DNA of 64,000 nt from Asanoa sp. WMMD1127 (GCF_029626225.1 NZ_JARUBP010000001.1:4154001-4218000); one strand, 5' to 3'; positions 43,156 through 52,147 are shown, counted from the first letter of the stretch. The notes: generated from the letters alone by a model not told the origin. Numbers and translations: made by a program.

Positions 43156-44118
43156 CTAGCCCTTCAGGCCCGTCATCGAGATGCCCTGGATGAACCGGCG
43201 TTGGAAGATCAGGAAGATCACGATCATCGGCAGCGTGGCCACCACCGAGCCGGCCATCAGCAGGTTCCACGACGTGCGGTTCTTGACCACGAACAGGGCG
43301 AGCCCGAGCGGCGCGGTGTAGTGGTCGCTTGACGACACCACGATCAACGGCCAGAGGAAGTCCTCCCAGGCGTACGTGAAGGTGAAGATCGCAGTCGCGG
43401 CCAGTGCCGGTCCGCACAGCGGCAGCACCACCTTCCAGAACACCTTGAACTCACCGGCGCCATCGATCCGGGCCGCGTCCAGCAGCTCGTCCGGGATCGC
43501 CATCATGTACTGCCGGAGCAGGAAGATGCCGAACGCGCTCACCGCGCCGGGCAGGATCAGCCCCCAGTACGAGTCGAGGAAGCCGTGCCCGCCCTGGCCC
43601 ATGAAGTCGTTGCCGCCGAAGAACGGCACGTGCTTGAGCACCAGGTAGTTGGGGATGAGCGTGACCTGCGGCGGCACCATCATCGTGGCCAGGAAGACCA
43701 TGAAGATGATGTTGCGGCCCGGGAACTTGCGCTTCGCGAACGTGTAGGCGGCCAGCGAGTTGAAGAACAGCTGCAGCGTGGTCACCGACCCGGCCACGAA
43801 CGCGCTGTTGACGAACCACCGCCACGCGCCCTCGCTGCCCTCCGCCAGCTCGCCCGCCTTGCCGATGCCGAAGAAGCCCTTGTAGCCGTCGAGCGTCGGG
43901 TTCTTGGGGATCCACTGTGGAGGCCAGGAGAAGATGTCGCCGACGTGCTGGAACGAGGCCGAGACGAGCCAGGCGAACGGGGCCACGAACAGGATCGCGC
44001 CGGGCACCAGCAGCAGGTAGCAGAACCCGAGCCAGAGCCGGCGGCGCCAGACCGGTCCGCGGGGCTTCTCCGCCGGCGCCGGCGCGGTGGTGGCGGGACG
44101 GTCGACGACGGCGGTCAC
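43156..44118 (-). CDS. Carbohydrate ABC transporter permease (MalG-like)
   Basis: A 320-residue membrane protein with six helices, of the BPD_transp_1 (CUT1) family. The EAA coupling loop is ELLDAARIDGAGEFKVFWKV near residues 212-231, which contacts the ATPase. The N-terminus is Pro/Ala-rich and cytosolic. Its GTG overlaps the MalF-like stop (GTGA), so it is the last gene of an SBP-MalF-MalG operon read leftward. No ATPase gene accompanies it; CUT1 systems in actinomycetes commonly share one MsiK-type ATPase encoded elsewhere. Confidence 0.92.
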   Translation of the reverse strand: MTAVVDRPATTAPAPAEKPRGPVWRRRLWLGFCYLLLVPGAILFVAPFAWLVSASFQHVGDIFSWPPQWIPKNPTLDGYKGFFGIGKAGELAEGSEGAWRWFVNSAFVAGSVTTLQLFFNSLAAYTFAKRKFPGRNIIFMVFLATMMVPPQVTLIPNYLVLKHVPFFGGNDFMGQGGHGFLDSYWGLILPGAVSAFGIFLLRQYMMAIPDELLDAARIDGAGEFKVFWKVVLPLCGPALAATAIFTFTYAWEDFLWPLIVVSSSDHYTAPLGLALFVVKNRTSWNLLMAGSVVATLPMIVIFLIFQRRFIQGISMTGLKG

Positions 44119-45026
44119 AGGTCAGCCTTCCGGTAGAGGCGCAGCTGGAGCGCGGTGAACACCAACAGCAGCAGGAACAGCGCGTACGCCAGCGTGCTCG
44201 CGTAGCCCATCTCGTAGAACTTGAACGCCGCCTCGTAGATGTAGTAGACCATCGTCGTCGTGCGGTTGAGCGGTCCGCCGTTGGTCATGATGTAGATCTG
44301 GGTGAACACCTGGAACGAGCCGATGATGCCCATCACCATGAGGAACAGCGTGGACGGCGCCAGCATCGGCAGGGTCACGTAGCGCAGCCGGGCCCACGCT
44401 CCGGCGCCGTCGATCCGGGCGGCTTCGTAGAGGTCGTTCGGGATCGCCTGCAGCGCCGCCAGATAGACCACCATCGAGAAGCCGACGCTGGCCCACACGC
44501 TCATCAGCACCACGGCCGGCATCGCCAGGTTCTTGTCGGAGAGCCAGGTCAGCGGCTGCGTGATGAGGTGCGTCTTCAGCAGGTAGAAGTTGAAGAGGCC
44601 GAAGTCGCCGTTGTAGAGCCACTTCCAGATGATCGCGGCGACCACGAACGGCGTGATGTTGGGCAGGAAGTAGAGCGTGCGCAGGATGCCCCGGCCGCGG
44701 ATCGGCTGGTTGAGCAGCAGCGCCACGGCCAGCCCGATGGCCATGCCGAGCGGCACGGAGGCGCCGGTGAAGTACGCCGTGTTGATGATCGAGCGCCGGA
44801 AGTCCTCGTCCTGCACCATGTCCTGGTAGTTCTGCAGCCCGACGAACGGCTTCTCCGGCTCCAGGATGTTCCACTCGCGGAACGTCAGGTAGAACGCGAA
44901 CCCCAGCGCGAAGACCGTGAAGATCGAGAACAGGATGAGGCCGGGGGCGAGGAACCCGTACGCGGACCGCTCCCGCCACATTCTGTGCAGGACGCCCCGC
45001 TTGGCGCCCCGCCCCCGCCCGCTCAC
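44115..45026 (-). CDS. Carbohydrate ABC transporter permease (MalF-like)
   Basis: A 303-residue membrane protein with six helices. The EAA loop is DLYEAARIDGAGAWARLRYV near residues 205-225, followed by LPMLAPSTLFL. FLAPGLILFSIFTVFALGFA forms the first helix, and FREWN is the typical periplasmic start. I choose the GTG at 45026 because it overlaps the stop of the binding-protein gene (GTGA); the ATG at 44981 would remove 15 basic residues and is possible. It pairs with the MalG-like permease as a heterodimeric channel. Confidence 0.9.
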   Translation of the reverse strand: MSGRGRGAKRGVLHRMWRERSAYGFLAPGLILFSIFTVFALGFAFYLTFREWNILEPEKPFVGLQNYQDMVQDEDFRRSIINTAYFTGASVPLGMAIGLAVALLLNQPIRGRGILRTLYFLPNITPFVVAAIIWKWLYNGDFGLFNFYLLKTHLITQPLTWLSDKNLAMPAVVLMSVWASVGFSMVVYLAALQAIPNDLYEAARIDGAGAWARLRYVTLPMLAPSTLFLMVMGIIGSFQVFTQIYIMTNGGPLNRTTTMVYYIYEAAFKFYEMGYASTLAYALFLLLLVFTALQLRLYRKADL

Positions 45027-46342
45027 CTGATGATCTTCTCTGCTTCGGCCGCGGCGTTGTCGAGCGCCTGGGCCGCGGTCTGCTCGCCGTAGATGGCCTT
45101 GGCCAGCTCGGCGTTGAGCGCCTCCTCGATCTTCGGCCAGTCCGGGTTGGCGACCACGTTGCTCACGCCGCACGGCATCGCCTCGGCGAAGCCCTTCAGG
45201 ATCGGCTTGGTGGCGACCAGGTCGGGCGACTCGAGCAGGCTGGTGATCGGGGGAAGGGTGGTGCCGGCCTTGGACTTGTAGGTCCACTGCGCGACGTTCT
45301 CGGGCTTGCTCAGGAACTCGACGAACTTCCACGCGGCGTCGGTGTTCTTGCCCTGGCTGAACAGGACGAGTGCGTCACCGGCGATCGTCGTGCCGCAGCC
45401 GGCCGAGCCCTTGGGCAGCGGGGCCACCGACCACTTGCCGTCGATCTGCGGGAACTCGTCGCCCAGCGTGCCGGCGAACCAGGAGCCCGCGACGTACATG
45501 CCGACCTGGCCGTTGGCGAAGGCCTGGCGACCGTCGTACGAGTTGGAGTTCAGGTAGTCCTTCGGGGCGTACTGGGCCATCTTGACGTAGAACTCGGCGG
45601 CGCTCTTGGCCTCGGCCGAGTTGAAGAGCACCTCCTTGCCGTCGTCGGAGAGCAGCTTGCCGCCGGCCTGCCAGAGCCACGGATACCAGTAGTACGCGGC
45701 CTCGGGCGAGCTCGCGAACATCGCGTTGCCGTAGGTGCGCTTGGCGGCGTTGGTCAGCTTCTGGGCCGCCTGCTCGTACTCGGGCCAGGTGGTCGGCGGC
45801 GCCGTGATGCCGGCGGCCTGGAACATGTCGGTGCGGTAGAACAGCGCGGTCGACTCACCGTCGAACGGCAGGCCGTACATGCTGTTCTCGTAGGTCACGA
45901 AGGTCTTGAACGCCGGCACGTAGTTGTCGGCCTTCACGACGTCGGAGCGCCCGATGTAGTTGTCGAGGTTGACCAGCGCCTTGCGGGCGGCGAACTGGGC
46001 CGTGGTGCTCGCGTCGATGAACGCCACGTCCGGGGGATTGCCGCCGGCCACCTGCGCGGTCAGCTTCTCGTTGGCCTCCTCGGCCGGCACGTTCTGCAGC
46101 TCGACCTTGATGTTCGGGTGCTCTTTCTGGAACTTGTCGACCAGGGTTTTCATGTCGGGCTCCGCGCCGACCCAGGACGCGAAGGAGATGGTCACGGGGG
46201 AGGTGGGCTCCGGTACCGGCCCTTCGCCGGCGCCCTTGTCGGTCGACGAGCCGCCACTGGTCGAGCAGGCGGCCAGCGCGAGCGCCGCGGTCGTCGTCGC
46301 CACCACCGTTGCCAGGGACCTACGGGACAGGCGATGCGTCAT
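45023..46342 (-). CDS. Carbohydrate ABC transporter substrate-binding lipoprotein (CUT1)
   Basis: A 439-residue lipoprotein of SBP family 1. The lipobox LALAAC puts the acylated Cys near residue 26, and a Ser/Gly-rich linker follows. The mature protein has VTISFASWVGAEPDMKTLVD, FQKEHPNIKVELQNVP, GNPPDVAFIDAST, GLPFDGESTALFYRTDMF and the late YWYPWLWQAGGKLL, all usual in oligosaccharide binders. It is the first gene of the importer operon and starts 49 bp downstream of a LacI-box-like palindrome. The linked GH10 gene suggests xylo-oligosaccharides, but the ligand is not shown by sequence. Confidence 0.92.
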   Translation of the reverse strand: MTHRLSRRSLATVVATTTAALALAACSTSGGSSTDKGAGEGPVPEPTSPVTISFASWVGAEPDMKTLVDKFQKEHPNIKVELQNVPAEEANEKLTAQVAGGNPPDVAFIDASTTAQFAARKALVNLDNYIGRSDVVKADNYVPAFKTFVTYENSMYGLPFDGESTALFYRTDMFQAAGITAPPTTWPEYEQAAQKLTNAAKRTYGNAMFASSPEAAYYWYPWLWQAGGKLLSDDGKEVLFNSAEAKSAAEFYVKMAQYAPKDYLNSNSYDGRQAFANGQVGMYVAGSWFAGTLGDEFPQIDGKWSVAPLPKGSAGCGTTIAGDALVLFSQGKNTDAAWKFVEFLSKPENVAQWTYKSKAGTTLPPITSLLESPDLVATKPILKGFAEAMPCGVSNVVANPDWPKIEEALNAELAKAIYGEQTAAQALDNAAAEAEKIIR

Positions 46343-46390
46343 CGGATCAGCTCCCTAAGTCTTTATCGACGAATCACAGGCGTAACCCGC

Positions 46391-46408
46391 ATGCAAATCG
46401 TTTGGCAT
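46391..46408. promoter_or_regulatory. LacI-type operator upstream of the importer operon (imperfect)
   Basis: ATGCAAATCGTTTGGCAT is an imperfect palindrome centred on TCG, resembling the CAAAACGTTTTG boxes found at the other LacI-linked promoters in this window. It lies 49 bp ahead of the binding-protein gene in the divergent lacI region. Confidence 0.6.
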
Positions 46409-46486
46409 ACTGCGGCTAGGGTCATCGTCCGATCAGGCGTTGTCAAGAGATCCGGCCTAACGATCCGATCGTCGGGCCGCTCGAAG

Positions 46487-46500
46487 GGAAAACGTTTTGC
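46487..46500. promoter_or_regulatory. LacI-type operator upstream of the lacI gene
   Basis: GGAAAACGTTTTGC holds the palindrome AAAACGTTTT (46489-46498), with its right half identical to the operators at 53255 and 53342. It ends 14 bp before the lacI ATG, a position suited to autorepression. Confidence 0.75.
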
Positions 46501-46514
46501 TACCGTCTGGAGCC

Positions 46515-47549
46515 ATGCCTCCGCCAGCGGGCTCAGCCGAGCCAGTGCGCTCGGCCGACGACGCCCGTGTGACGCTGGTGCAGGTCGCCAAGCTGGCCGG
46601 CGTCAGTCCCACGACGGTGTCCCATGTGCTGTCCGGCAAGCGCTGGGTCGCCGAGTCGACGCAGGAGACCGTGCGCGAGGCCATCCGCCAGCTCGGCTAC
46701 CGGCCCAACAACGTGGCCCGCAGCCTGCGCACGCGGCGGTCCAAGATGGTCGCCGTCGTCGTACCGGACATCACCAACACGTTCTACGCCGTGCTCACGC
46801 GCGGCCTGGCCGACGCGGTCGACGGCGCCGGCTACGGCACCTACGTCTGCAACACCGACGGCCTACCCGAGCGCGAGAACAGCTTCCTGGCCGACGTGCT
46901 CGACCGCGGCGTCGACGGCGTCGTCATGGCGGCCGGCGAGGTCACCGGTGGCGTCGGACCGGGCGGGCTCGGCGTGCCGGCCGTCCGCATCGGCGGCGAT
47001 CCCGACGACGACCCGCGCGTCGACCTCGTCGCCCCCGACGACCAGTTCGGCTCGCACGCCGCCGTGCGCCACCTGGTCGAGCGGGGCGCCCGCCGCATCG
47101 CCATCATCGAGGGCCCGCACGCGTCTGGCTCCGGCCGCGACGAAGGCTACCGCCAGGCGCTCGAGGAAAGCGGACTGGCCGTCGACCCCGAGCTGATGGT
47201 CCGCGGCGACTGGACCCGCCCCGGCGGGCGCAAGGCGATGCACGCGCTGATGGCGCTGCCGGCGCGCCCCGACGCGGTCTTCTGCGCCAACGACCTGAGC
47301 GCGATCGGCGCGATCGACGCCGCCCACGAGCTCGGCCTGGACGTGCCCGGTGACGTGGCCGTGGTGGGCTTCGACGACGTCGACGCCGCGACCATCGTCA
47401 ACCCTCCACTCACGACGGTGCGCAACCCCGCCTACGAGACCGGGTACGCCGCCGGCGAGCTGTTGCTGAGCCGGATCACGGGCAGCTACACGGGCGAGGG
47501 CCGCACCGTCGTGCTGCCGTGCACCCTGGTCGTCCGCGCCTCCGCCTGA
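46515..47549 (+). CDS. LacI-family transcriptional repressor
   Basis: A 344-residue LacI/GalR-type repressor. Residues 18-40 are the helix-turn-helix (VTLVQVAKLAGVSPTTVSHV), followed by the hinge RPNNVARSLRTRR near 65. Residues 75-340 form the sugar-binding core: VAVVVPDITNTFYAVLTRGL, GVDGVVMAAG, RRIAIIEGPHASGSGRDEGY, and PDAVFCANDLSAIGAIDAAH, ending GFDDVDAATIVNPPLTTVR. The box in its own promoter and the identical boxes 7 kb away suggest that it controls the importer, the five-gene operon and the GH10/ThuA pair. The GTG at 46569 is a less likely start. Confidence 0.93.
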   Translation: MPPPAGSAEPVRSADDARVTLVQVAKLAGVSPTTVSHVLSGKRWVAESTQETVREAIRQLGYRPNNVARSLRTRRSKMVAVVVPDITNTFYAVLTRGLADAVDGAGYGTYVCNTDGLPERENSFLADVLDRGVDGVVMAAGEVTGGVGPGGLGVPAVRIGGDPDDDPRVDLVAPDDQFGSHAAVRHLVERGARRIAIIEGPHASGSGRDEGYRQALEESGLAVDPELMVRGDWTRPGGRKAMHALMALPARPDAVFCANDLSAIGAIDAAHELGLDVPGDVAVVGFDDVDAATIVNPPLTTVRNPAYETGYAAGELLLSRITGSYTGEGRTVVLPCTLVVRASA

Positions 47550-47555
47550 GGGCGC

Positions 47556-48497
47556 TCACATCGTCACCACCGCCTTCACGAAGCCCTCCGGCTTGGCCCG
47601 GGCGGTCTCGAACGCCTCGTTGACCCGGTCCAGCGGGAAGCGGTGCGAGACCAGCGGCGCCAGCGACAGCCGACCCGCCGTCAGCAGCCGCATCCCGACC
47701 GACATCCCGCGCATGATGGCGTCGACGTCCCGGTAGTGGGCGTTGACGATGCCGAACGCCATCCAGTTCCAGTGGGCCAGGTTGATCCGCCGCGCCGCGC
47801 CCTGGTGGAAGCCGACCAGCACCAGCTTCCCGCTCATCCGGGTCGTCTCGCCGACCACGTCCAGGGCGCCCTGGCTGCCGGTGGCCTCGAACGTGACGTC
47901 GGCGCCCCGCCCGCCGGTCTCCTCCGCCACCACCGCCGCCAGCGACTCCGACCGCACGTCGACCACCCGGGTGGCGCCCAGCGTCGCCGCCCGGGCCAGC
48001 GCGTCGGGCCGGGTGTCGGCGACGATGAGCTGCCGCGGCCCGCGCAGGCCGACCAGCGCCTGCACCAGGTTGCCCATGAAGCCCGCGCCGATCAGCACCA
48101 CGTCGTCACCGAGCCGCACGTCGGTCTCCTCGACGGCGTTGACCGCGCACGCCAGGGGCTCGGCCAGCGCCTCGTCGAGCGGGACCCCGCCGGCCGGGAA
48201 GCACCAGGCCGCCTTGACCGTGACGAACTCGGCGTACCCGTGTGAGGTGACCCAGCAGCCGACCGGGTCGCCGGGCCCGAGCGTCGTCACCTCCGGGCCG
48301 GCCTCGACCACCGTGCCGCTGACCTCGTGGCCGATGAACCGGGGATAGTCACCCGCGTCGCCGGCGAAGCCTGCCAGCTCCGACGAGCAGACCCCGCACG
48401 CGGCCACCCGGACCAGCACCTCGTCGGGCGCCGGCGCGGGCCGGGCCACCTCCTCGATCTCGAACCGGCCGGGACCGGTCAGCACGGCGCGCCTCAT
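47556..48497 (-). CDS. Zinc-dependent alcohol dehydrogenase-family oxidoreductase
   Basis: A 313-residue medium-chain dehydrogenase, slightly short for the family. The catalytic zinc site has CGVCSSE near residue 35 and GHEVSG near 58. The structural four-Cys zinc loop is absent, accounting for the shorter length. The NAD(P) motif is VVLIGAGFMGNLVQALVG near 147, followed by FEATGSQGALD. Related enzymes oxidise polyols or sugar alcohols such as threonine- or sorbitol-type substrates. Its ATG overlaps the preceding glycosidase stop (ATGA), making it the last gene of the LacI-linked five-gene operon, and it is convergent with lacI. Confidence 0.88.
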   Translation of the reverse strand: MRRAVLTGPGRFEIEEVARPAPAPDEVLVRVAACGVCSSELAGFAGDAGDYPRFIGHEVSGTVVEAGPEVTTLGPGDPVGCWVTSHGYAEFVTVKAAWCFPAGGVPLDEALAEPLACAVNAVEETDVRLGDDVVLIGAGFMGNLVQALVGLRGPRQLIVADTRPDALARAATLGATRVVDVRSESLAAVVAEETGGRGADVTFEATGSQGALDVVGETTRMSGKLVLVGFHQGAARRINLAHWNWMAFGIVNAHYRDVDAIMRGMSVGMRLLTAGRLSLAPLVSHRFPLDRVNEAFETARAKPEGFVKAVVTM

Positions 48498-50506
48498 GCG
48501 AACACCACGATGGTGTACGGCCCGAGCCCGTCCAGCGCCACCCGATGCCGCCCGTCGGCCGCCGTGACCGCCAGCGGGGTGACCGAGCCGTCGCTGCCGT
48601 ACGCCGTCGCCGTCCCGAGCGACCCGGGCAGCCGGACGTCGAGCGACACCTCGCCCGTCGGCCGCACCCCGTCGGTGTCGGCGTCGTAGCCGTAGTTGAC
48701 CACGTGCACCGCCACGGCGCCGCCGGCCAGGGCCGCCGTGTTGACCGCGAGCGCCTCGACACCGGTGCCGGCCAGCTCGACCTGCCGTTCGCCGGGCAGC
48801 ACCGACTCCAGCCCGGTGAACGTGTCGAACCGCACGACCGTGCCGCCACCGTCCGCATAGGACGCCAGCGCTGCCTGCTGGGCCTCGGTGAGGTAGGTGC
48901 AATGGGGCAGCAGCACGGTGCGATAGGGCGCCAGGGTCTCGCCGGTGACCCGGTCCGGGGCCGTCCGGTCGTCCGGGAAGATCACCACGTCGAACGGGAC
49001 GCCGGCGCCGGCCAGCGCCTCGGTCACCTGGCGGTAGGGCACCACGACCGAGTCGTCGCGGGCGTTGACCAGGTTGTCGCTCACGTCGGCCTTGGCGATC
49101 AGCTCGCGGTTGCTCTCGACGCTGTAGACGACGGCGACCTCGTTGGCGCTGCGGCGGGCGAAGAAGCGCTCGTGCTCGGCCAGGAAGCGCTGGGCGTCGG
49201 CGGCCACCTCGTGCGGGGCGTAGAACGCGTCCTCGATGGTGGCGCCCATCCACGACCCGTAGGGCACGGACATGTTGATCCCGAACGCCGCCGCCTCGAA
49301 GAGCGAGAGCCGGAACAGGTCGTAGCCCCGCCCCTCCTTCAGCGAGTCCACGAGCGCCGGGACGACTCCGCCGTACGGGTTCTCGACGACGATGACGTCC
49401 TTTTCGCCGGCGAAGCCGGCGACGTAACGGAACCACTCGGGCTGCCGGTGGGTCGTGTTGCGCATCTCGGTGACGATCAGGTCCACGTCGTCGACCAGGC
49501 CCAGGTACTGCGGGTCCATGTTGAAGAAGTTCCCGGAGACCAGCACCTCCCGGCCCACCGAGCGGCCGTACTCCCGCGCGTAGGCGGCCAGCTCCCCGAA
49601 GTGGGCCCGGATCGCGCCGAGCTGGTAGCGGTAGTACTCCGCGTAGAGCGGCGTCTCGTCGAGGCGGGTCTTGAAGTCGAAGCCCCGCTCCAGCAGCCAC
49701 TGCCCATAGTGGAACGTGTCGAGGTCGACGCCCTCGGGCAGCACGGGCAGGGTGGCCAGGTGGTCGCGGAAGCCGGCCATGCAGTCGCGACAGAAGCAGC
49801 CGCCGTACTGCAGGGAGCCCAGCGGCAGCTCGGTCTCGTCGAGCTGCACCCCGTCGACGCCGGCGTCGATCTGGATCTTGATGATCGCCTTGAGATAGTT
49901 CCGCCAGACTGGGTTGTTGCGGTCCATGTAGAAGCACTGGTGCTCGCGGTCCGGGCACTCGACCCAGCGGGCGTGCAACGCGGTCTGGTGGATGTCGCGG
50001 GCGCAGCACTCCTCGATCAGGTCGGTGACCGGCTCGCCGGCGCTGTTCACCAGGCCGTCGGGGAAGTACGCCTCGACCGGCTTCCACAGCTTCGGATAGC
50101 GGTTCTGCGCGAACTCCCGCAGCCCTATCCAGTCGCGCTTGCCGACGCCGCGCAGCTCGTTGACGGCCAGCACCTCGTCCTCGGCCTCCGTCAGCTCGAC
50201 CGGGAACTCCCAGCCCTGCGCCTCGAAGACGATGCCGAACACCTTGATGCCCCGGGCCTGCGCGGCCGCGATGAACTCGCTGTCGTTGACGAAACCGTAG
50301 AACCGCGAGCGGGCGTCGACCGGGCCGAACGCCTCCTGCTCCAGCCAGGGCAGGGAGATCGAGCCGCCGCCGAGCGAGGCCCAGACCAGCGTGGTGGCCC
50401 GGTAGTCGACCAGGTCGTCGATCATCCGCAGCCGGCGCGGCGGGAGGCTCGGGTGGTAGCAGTGCTGGCGGGGGAACCAGGCGTCGAAGTACACGCCACG
50501 TTGCAT
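48494..50506 (-). CDS. Putative glycoside hydrolase of unassigned family (TIM barrel plus GATase-like domain)
   Basis: A 670-residue cytosolic protein without a signal peptide. Residues 1-390 look like a (beta/alpha)8 barrel related to GH42/GH-A-like or alpha-amylase-like hydrolases: GVYFDAWFPRQHCY, ATTLVWASLGGGSISLPW, GVDGVQLDETELPLG (candidate Asp/Glu pair near 218), and LIVTEMRNTTHRQPEWF near 325. A CFCRDCMAGF motif near 235 resembles the zinc-binding cluster of GH42 proteins. Residues 450-580 resemble the GATase-like trimerisation domain of GH42, and 590-670 a beta domain. I cannot place it in a named family. It lies second to last in the operon and overlaps the dehydrogenase gene. Confidence 0.7.
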   Translation of the reverse strand: MQRGVYFDAWFPRQHCYHPSLPPRRLRMIDDLVDYRATTLVWASLGGGSISLPWLEQEAFGPVDARSRFYGFVNDSEFIAAAQARGIKVFGIVFEAQGWEFPVELTEAEDEVLAVNELRGVGKRDWIGLREFAQNRYPKLWKPVEAYFPDGLVNSAGEPVTDLIEECCARDIHQTALHARWVECPDREHQCFYMDRNNPVWRNYLKAIIKIQIDAGVDGVQLDETELPLGSLQYGGCFCRDCMAGFRDHLATLPVLPEGVDLDTFHYGQWLLERGFDFKTRLDETPLYAEYYRYQLGAIRAHFGELAAYAREYGRSVGREVLVSGNFFNMDPQYLGLVDDVDLIVTEMRNTTHRQPEWFRYVAGFAGEKDVIVVENPYGGVVPALVDSLKEGRGYDLFRLSLFEAAAFGINMSVPYGSWMGATIEDAFYAPHEVAADAQRFLAEHERFFARRSANEVAVVYSVESNRELIAKADVSDNLVNARDDSVVVPYRQVTEALAGAGVPFDVVIFPDDRTAPDRVTGETLAPYRTVLLPHCTYLTEAQQAALASYADGGGTVVRFDTFTGLESVLPGERQVELAGTGVEALAVNTAALAGGAVAVHVVNYGYDADTDGVRPTGEVSLDVRLPGSLGTATAYGSDGSVTPLAVTAADGRHRVALDGLGPYTIVVFA

Positions 50507-50525
50507 GCTTTGTTGCTCCCGTCTC

Positions 50526-51416
50526 TCAGACGATCAGCGGTGCGAGGGTGCGGTGGGCGATCTCGAGCCCTTGGCGGACCCGCTCGGGCGTACCCGACCA
50601 GACCGGGTCCTCGTGCTCGACCGAGACGTAGCCGTCGTAGCCGCCCTCGTGGAGCACGTCGAGCAGGCGCGACCAGTCGACCTCGCCGCGGCCGGGCACC
50701 CGGTAGCGCCACCAGCCGCTGGTCCACGGCGACGGCTTGTCGATCAGCTGGCCGAAGACCCCGAAGCGGTTGCGGGCGGCCGGGTCGACCTGCACGTCCT
50801 TGGCCTGCACGTGCTTGACCAGACCGAGGTTCCCGGCGAGGGCCGCGACCGGGTCGATGCCGAGCCAGACCAGGTGCGACGGGTCGAAGTTGAGGAAGAA
50901 ACCCAGCTTGGCCAGCCAGTCCCAGAGCTCGGGGGAGTAGGCGAGGTTGGCCGGATAGCCGTCCGGGTGCCAGCCCTCCATCGGGCAGTTCTCCACCACG
51001 AACACCACACCCCGCTCCCGGGCGTACGCGACCAGCGGCGGCAGCAGGTCCTCGGCGAGCCGCAGGTTGTCGGCGACCGGGCGGGTGACGTCGCGGCCGA
51101 TGAACGTGCCCACCAGGGGGCAGCCCAGCACCGCGGCCTCGTCGACGCAGCGCTTCAGGTGGTCGTGGATCCGGGCCCGCGCGGCGGTGTCGTGGTGCAG
51201 CAGGTTCTCGTAGTAGGCGACGGCCGAGATGTCCAGCCCGTGCCGGCTGAGGATCTCGCCGGTGTCAGGGCCGAGGTGGCTGGCCTCCCACGGCCGGCCG
51301 GGGTCGGCCGGCCACGCGGCCACCTCGAGGGCTGAGTAACCGTGGGCCGTGGCCCACCCGGCGATCCCGTCGAGGGGTTCGCCGGGCAGGCACGCGGTCA
51401 GGAAACCCAGCTTCAT
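50526..51416 (-). CDS. Sugar phosphate isomerase/epimerase-like TIM-barrel protein
   Basis: A 296-residue AP-endonuclease-2/xylose-isomerase-like barrel. Metal ligands are visible in VVENCPMEGW (Glu near 143), FFLNFDPSHLVW (Asp and His near 175), VKHVQAKDVQ (His and Asp near 205) and GYVSVEHEDP (Glu near 265). The N-terminal KLGFLTACLPGEPLDGIAGW is the usual first strand. The family includes sugar epimerases and, in some pathways, enzymes acting on 3-keto-sugars. Its ATG overlaps the PhyH-family stop (ATGA). Association with Gfo/Idh/MocA and ThuA proteins suggests a role in keto-sugar handling (inference). Confidence 0.88.
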   Translation of the reverse strand: MKLGFLTACLPGEPLDGIAGWATAHGYSALEVAAWPADPGRPWEASHLGPDTGEILSRHGLDISAVAYYENLLHHDTAARARIHDHLKRCVDEAAVLGCPLVGTFIGRDVTRPVADNLRLAEDLLPPLVAYARERGVVFVVENCPMEGWHPDGYPANLAYSPELWDWLAKLGFFLNFDPSHLVWLGIDPVAALAGNLGLVKHVQAKDVQVDPAARNRFGVFGQLIDKPSPWTSGWWRYRVPGRGEVDWSRLLDVLHEGGYDGYVSVEHEDPVWSGTPERVRQGLEIAHRTLAPLIV

Positions 51417-52147
51417 CGAGGGTCAGGCTGGTACGTGTTGCCGGCACTGTCCTTGCCCCGGGCCAGCCAGATCTGCCAGCCCGCGTTGTCCGGCACGTCG
51501 AGCACCTTCACCGAGGCGGGGAAGTAGCGCATCGTGTAGCCGGTGCGCCGGATGTCACTGGTGTTCGGCTTGGCGCCGTGGATGATCCGTCCATCGTGGA
51601 GCGAGCACTCGCCGCGCTCCAGCTCGAAGTAGACGGCCTTGTCCTCGTCGACGTCCGGGATCTCGGCGTGGAACGTCTGCACCGTCTTGTCCGTCGGCAC
51701 GTAGTCGGAGAAGCCGTTGTGGTGCGTGCCGGGGATGACCCGCATGCAGCCGTTCTCCTGGTTGCTCGGGCCGAGCGCCAGCCAGACCGTGACGATCCGG
51801 TCGTACTCGGAGAGCCGGCCCTTCCAGTAGGCGCTGTCCTCGTGCCACGGCGTGGCCCGGCCGACCTTCGGGTCCTTGGAGATGAAGTGGCTGGTCCAGA
51901 GCGCGATGTCCGGACCGACCAACGGCTCCACCAGGTCGAGCACGTCGTCGGAGAGCAGGAAGTCGAGCAGCCGCGGGTCCCGGAAATGCGGGGTGTCCAG
52001 CTCGTCGGAGAGCTTGTCGCCCTTGTCGGCGAGGTGCTCGTTGAAGATGCCCTCGAGGCGGTCCAGCTTCTCCGGCGCGAACAGCTGCCGCTTGTTGAGG
52101 TAGTAGCCGTTCTCGCGGAAGAAGGCGACGTCTTGTTGGTCCAGCAT
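51413..52147 (-). CDS. Phytanoyl-CoA dioxygenase (PhyH)-family protein
   Basis: A 244-residue Fe(II)/2-oxoglutarate-dependent oxygenase fold. The iron site fits ATPWHEDSAYW (HxD near 107) and the distal His in RIIHGAKPNTSD near 195. The following SDIRRTGYTMRY holds the 2-oxoglutarate Arg. The jelly-roll segment NGCMRVIPGTHH is characteristic of the family. The ATG at 52147 is preceded by GGAGGT; a GTG at 52156 is less good. It overlaps the epimerase gene. PhyH-like proteins occur in sugar operons without a known reaction, and hydroxylation of a sugar or related ligand is only a guess. Confidence 0.88.
   Translation of the reverse strand: MLDQQDVAFFRENGYYLNKRQLFAPEKLDRLEGIFNEHLADKGDKLSDELDTPHFRDPRLLDFLLSDDVLDLVEPLVGPDIALWTSHFISKDPKVGRATPWHEDSAYWKGRLSEYDRIVTVWLALGPSNQENGCMRVIPGTHHNGFSDYVPTDKTVQTFHAEIPDVDEDKAVYFELERGECSLHDGRIIHGAKPNTSDIRRTGYTMRYFPASVKVLDVPDNAGWQIWLARGKDSAGNTYQPDPR

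Noticed and set aside
44122-44979. Alternative frames in the permease genes
   Set aside because: They are shadows of the MalF-like gene, which has membrane helices and an EAA loop in its own frame.
43156-46342. Missing ATPase as a sign of a broken importer
   Set aside because: CUT1 importers in actinomycetes commonly use a shared MsiK-type ATPase encoded elsewhere, so its absence is normal.
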